Below the pieces are notes generated by a model. That model had not been told where the DNA came from and did no database searches. It saw only the letters and a program-made list of their open reading frames with translations. A stretch of 9,160 nucleotides of DNA, taken from the NCBI GenBank assembly GCA_934132895.1, contig CAKPAG010000021.1:1-9160 (forward strand), in the 5' to 3' direction. This document shows positions 7,512 through 9,160 of this stretch, in pieces (positions within the stretch are counted from its first letter, which is position 1; each line of letters begins with the position of its first letter). The position numbers and the translations under genes were made by a program. The stretch comes from an uncultured Clostridia bacterium (GTDB taxonomy: Bacteria > Bacillota > Clostridia > TANB77 > CAG-465).

Positions 7512-7540
7512 ATTATATATAACTTAAATAAAAAAATCAA
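7512..7540 (-). promoter_or_regulatory. Sigma-A-type promoter of spoVS
   Basis: On the minus strand TTGATT (7540-7535) is followed, after exactly 17 bases, by TATAAT (7517-7512). Transcription should begin near 7505, leaving a leader of about 48 bases before the spoVS ATG. No sigma-H-like pair (AGGA-A-T with GAAT) was noticed, although B. subtilis spoVS uses sigma-H. Confidence 0.75.
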
Positions 7541-7542
7541 GG

Positions 7543-7577
7543 TGTTTTATACTTTTTGACAAAAAAAGTACAAAACA
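7543..7577. repeat. 15-bp inverted repeat next to the spoVS promoter
   Basis: The arms are TGTTTTATACTTTTT (7543-7557) and AAAAAGTACAAAACA (7563-7577), with one mismatch in 15 and a 5-base spacer GACAA. It ends two bases upstream of the spoVS -35 element, so it lies outside the spoVS transcript and is more likely a protein-binding site than an RNA structure. The central minus-strand TGTCAAA (7561-7555) differs by one base from the Spo0A box TGTCGAA. Confidence 0.6.
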
Positions 7578-7590
7578 GACATGATATATT

Positions 7591-7624
7591 TTTTGTGCCA
7601 TTAATCTAATGGAATGGCACAAAA
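7591..7624. repeat. Perfect 12-bp inverted repeat in the divergent control region
   Basis: The arms are TTTTGTGCCATT (7591-7602) and AATGGCACAAAA (7613-7624), a perfect match around a 10-base spacer. A nested alternative pairing exists: CCATTA (7598-7603) with TAATGG (7607-7612), and AATGG is directly repeated at 7608-7617. It lies 29 bases upstream of the -35 of the HD-domain gene and outside both predicted transcripts, so it is a candidate operator. No T-tract follows it on either strand, so it is not a terminator. Confidence 0.65.
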
Positions 7625-7653
7625 CAAATTTATGTAATTTTATTATCTACTTA

Positions 7654-7682
7654 TTGACTTATTTTAGCCTTTATAATATAAT
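7654..7682 (+). promoter_or_regulatory. Sigma-A-type promoter of the tandem HD-domain gene
   Basis: TTGACT (7654-7659) and TATAAT (7677-7682) are separated by exactly 17 bases, close to the ideal vegetative promoter. A second overlapping TATAAT at 7672-7677 would leave only 12 bases and is not usable with this -35. The start of transcription near 7689 leaves a leader of about 64 bases. Confidence 0.8.
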
Positions 7683-7737
7683 ACTTACAATAAAAATGGT
7701 AAATGATGACAAATAATTTTGTTATTAAGTGTTAATG

Positions 7738-7744
7738 AAAGGAG
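7738..7744 (+). promoter_or_regulatory. Ribosome binding site that fixes the HD-gene start
   Basis: AAAGGAG is followed after 8 bases by the ATG at 7753. An in-frame GTG at 7729 lies upstream of this site and has no comparable sequence before it, so translation most likely begins at 7753. Confidence 0.75.
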
Positions 7745-7752
7745 AATTAATC

Positions 7753-9003
7753 ATGAAAAGAGAAAACACTTTGATTTCGACAAGAGATGATAGTTGGAAG
7801 GTTTGTTACAAAAAAGTAGAAGACTTTGCGAAAGCAAACAATTTAATAAACACGCAAATTGCTTTAAAAATGGCTACAGAGTTACACTCCGGTCAAACCA
7901 GAAAATCAGGTGAGCCATACATTATACATCCCTTACAAGTTACAATATACTTAATAACATTAGGAGTAAAAGATGATATAATGCTTGCAGCAGCTATGCT
8001 ACATGATACAGTTGAAGATTGCAAAGACAAACTTTCAAGAAATGGTGAAGAATTTACTTTAACTTATAACCTTAATCCTGATATTTTACGGATTGTATTA
8101 CTTCTTACTAAAACCAAAGGATATGTTGAAAAAAATTACTATGAAAAGATAAAAAAAGACCCCAGAGCACTACTTATTAAGCTTTCAGATAGAGCAAATA
8201 ACTGTTCAACTATGGTACGAGCCTTTAATAAAGATAAGATGATTAAGTACGTTGATGAAACAATAACTTATTATTATGATTTATGTAAGTACGGGAAAGC
8301 ACATTTTCCTGAATTTTCAAATCATATAACTATTATAAAATACAAATTAACGTCTATTTGTGAAACAATTGAAGCTTTGCTTTCTATAGATAAAATACTT
8401 CCAATTGAAGAACACAAATATCTTAGAACTCTTCTTTTTATAAAAGGGTTTGCAATAGGTAAAGAAATGCCTAATACATTAAAAGCTTTATCTATGATAC
8501 AAATATTATATAAAGATAAAAAAAGACGTTCCGGTGACCCATATATAATTCATCCTCTAAAAGTATGTTCTTATCTCATATCTTTAAAAATATGCTCTGA
8601 TAAAATTTGTGCTGCAGCACTCATACATGAGTTATTTAAAGATGATAACGATCCTTTGTTAATAAGAGAACTCTTAAAAACATATTCTATAGATCCGAAA
8701 ATAATAGATATTGTAAAATTGCTCTGCAAGCCTAAAAATATGAGTCTTAATGAATATTATTTAAATTTAAGGACTTGTAAAGAAGCTGTTTTAATACGTC
8801 TTTCAAATAGAGCAAATACTTGCACTACTCTTCATTCCTATGAAGAAAAGGAAAAAGAAGAATATATATCAGAATATGACAATCATATTATTCCTCTTTT
8901 TTCATATGCTAAAACACAATATCCCGAACTTTCAAATCAGATAGATAATATGGATTACCACATTACGGTTATATGTCAAATTGTAAGAGCAAATTTTATT
9001 TGA
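7753..9003 (+). CDS. Tandem HD-domain protein related to (p)ppGpp hydrolases; second HD degenerate
   Basis: A 416-aa cytoplasmic protein built of two homologous units of about 206 aa. Unit 1 (about 15-210) matches the HD hydrolase domain of RelA/SpoT proteins: RKSGEPYIIHP with His59, LHDTVED with His84-Asp85 and Glu88-Asp89, and KLSDRANN with Asp146. These correspond to the Mn-binding and catalytic residues that degrade ppGpp. Unit 2 (about 222-416) repeats the pattern: RRSGDPYIIHP (His267), IHELFKD (His292-Glu293, Lys296) and RLSNRANT (Asn352). Two metal-ligand aspartates have become Glu and Asn, and the catalytic Glu a Lys, so unit 2 is probably inactive. Both units end alike (FPEFSNHI and YPELSNQI). 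There is no synthetase, TGS or ACT domain. The start chosen is the ATG at 7753 after AAAGGAG. It has its own promoter and terminator. ppGpp or a related nucleotide as substrate is inferred from family membership. Confidence 0.88.
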   Translation: MKRENTLISTRDDSWKVCYKKVEDFAKANNLINTQIALKMATELHSGQTRKSGEPYIIHPLQVTIYLITLGVKDDIMLAAAMLHDTVEDCKDKLSRNGEEFTLTYNLNPDILRIVLLLTKTKGYVEKNYYEKIKKDPRALLIKLSDRANNCSTMVRAFNKDKMIKYVDETITYYYDLCKYGKAHFPEFSNHITIIKYKLTSICETIEALLSIDKILPIEEHKYLRTLLFIKGFAIGKEMPNTLKALSMIQILYKDKKRRSGDPYIIHPLKVCSYLISLKICSDKICAAALIHELFKDDNDPLLIRELLKTYSIDPKIIDIVKLLCKPKNMSLNEYYLNLRTCKEAVLIRLSNRANTCTTLHSYEEKEKEEYISEYDNHIIPLFSYAKTQYPELSNQIDNMDYHITVICQIVRANFI

Positions 9004-9012
9004 TGCCACTAA

Positions 9013-9061
9013 AAAAAACGAAGTATATACTTATAATTTAAAGTATTATACTTCGTTTTTT
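9013..9061. terminator. Strong bidirectional rho-independent terminator
   Basis: The arms AAAAAACGAAGTATA (9013-9027) and TATACTTCGTTTTTT (9047-9061) pair perfectly over 15 bp. They extend inward through TACTT (9028-9032) and AAGTA (9041-9045), with one bulged T. The right arm ends in a T-run for the plus-strand HD gene, whose stop is ten bases away. Eight A residues on the left provide a T-run for transcription arriving on the minus strand. Confidence 0.9.
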
Positions 9062-9085
9062 ATTACTATTTTTATTCAACTATAA

Positions 9086-9110
9086 GAGCATGTAGAAAAA
9101 TTTGTGTAAA
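9086..9110. mobile_element. Possible end of an IS256-type insertion sequence
   Basis: Read on the minus strand, this stretch is TTTACACAAATTTTT followed by CTACATGCTC. It resembles from memory the TTTACACAA...GACA...C ends of IS256-family elements. The transposase would lie beyond the right edge of the window. The resemblance is partial and no transposase is visible, so this is only a suggestion. Confidence 0.22.
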
Positions 9111-9120
9111 CTAAGAGTAG

Positions 9121-9160
9121 TAAAAAAAACCTTTCTATGATAAAATAAAAATAATCATAG
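9121..9160 (-). terminator. Terminator hairpin cut by the window edge
   Basis: CTATGAT (9135-9141) and ATCATAG (9154-9160) form an inverted repeat with a 12-base loop. On the minus strand it is followed by AAAGG and then eight T residues (9129-9122). The sequence just beyond 9160 would be expected to start AAAGG or similar on the plus strand, completing a terminator for a minus-strand gene to the right. Confidence 0.5.

Noticed and set aside
7591..7624. Inverted repeat as a transcription terminator
   Set aside because: The T-rich stretch lies on the 5' side of the hairpin on each strand and no gene ends there, so an operator-like role fits better.
7615..7632. TGGCAC as a sigma-54 -24 element
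   Set aside because: No TTGC -12 element follows at the required spacing on either strand.
7729..7752. GTG at 7729 as start of the HD-domain protein
   Set aside because: The strong AAAGGAG lies downstream of it and is correctly spaced for the ATG at 7753.
1..9160. CRISPR arrays, tRNA or rRNA genes, riboswitch
   Set aside because: No regularly spaced repeats, no tRNA-like cloverleaf or CCA-ended gene, and no long structured leader were seen on either strand.

Overview
The window is A+T-rich (well under a third G+C by eye) with strong AGGAGG/AAGGGG-type ribosome binding sites, TTG and GTG starts in use, and a spoVS gene. Together these point to an endospore-forming or spore-ancestral low-G+C Firmicute of the Clostridia type. 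The paired acetate-forming genes and two peptidases would suit a peptide- or amino-acid-fermenting anaerobe; the species cannot be named from this sequence.

Layout. Bases 1-157 are non-coding, with a weak terminator. From 7078 down to 158 six minus-strand genes run in close succession and look like one operon. In transcription order they are: a membrane-anchored family-5 solute-binding protein (5270-7078); phosphate acetyltransferase pta (start 5249, with a one-base frameshift near 4331 that moves its conserved C-terminus, 4214-4330, into another frame); acetate kinase ackA (2982-4187); an M24 (Xaa-Pro type) peptidase overlapping ackA by 7 nt (1771-2988); a 54-residue single-span membrane protein (1587-1751); and an M18 aminopeptidase (158-1543). 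spoVS (7194-7457, minus) lies upstream with its own promoter and terminator. A roughly 300-bp divergent control region holds two back-to-back sigma-A-type promoters with two long inverted repeats between them. It separates spoVS from a plus-strand gene (7753-9003) for a protein made of two tandem (p)ppGpp-hydrolase-like HD units, which ends at a strong bidirectional terminator. The last 75 bases carry what may be the end of an IS256-type insertion sequence and half of another terminator.

How the genes fit together. Pta and AckA turn acetyl-CoA into acetate plus ATP. The M24 and M18 peptidases would release amino acids from peptides in the cytoplasm, and the binding-protein-like product would sit outside the membrane, possibly contacting peptides. 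An operon linking peptide sensing or capture, peptide breakdown and ATP formation is an attractive inference, but no transporter permease is present. The least ordinary items are the tandem HD protein, whose second unit has lost metal-binding residues; the pta frameshift at a prfB-like CUU-C site followed by the rare codon CGG; the binding protein with a lysine-rich cytoplasmic N-terminus; and the palindromic divergent control region.
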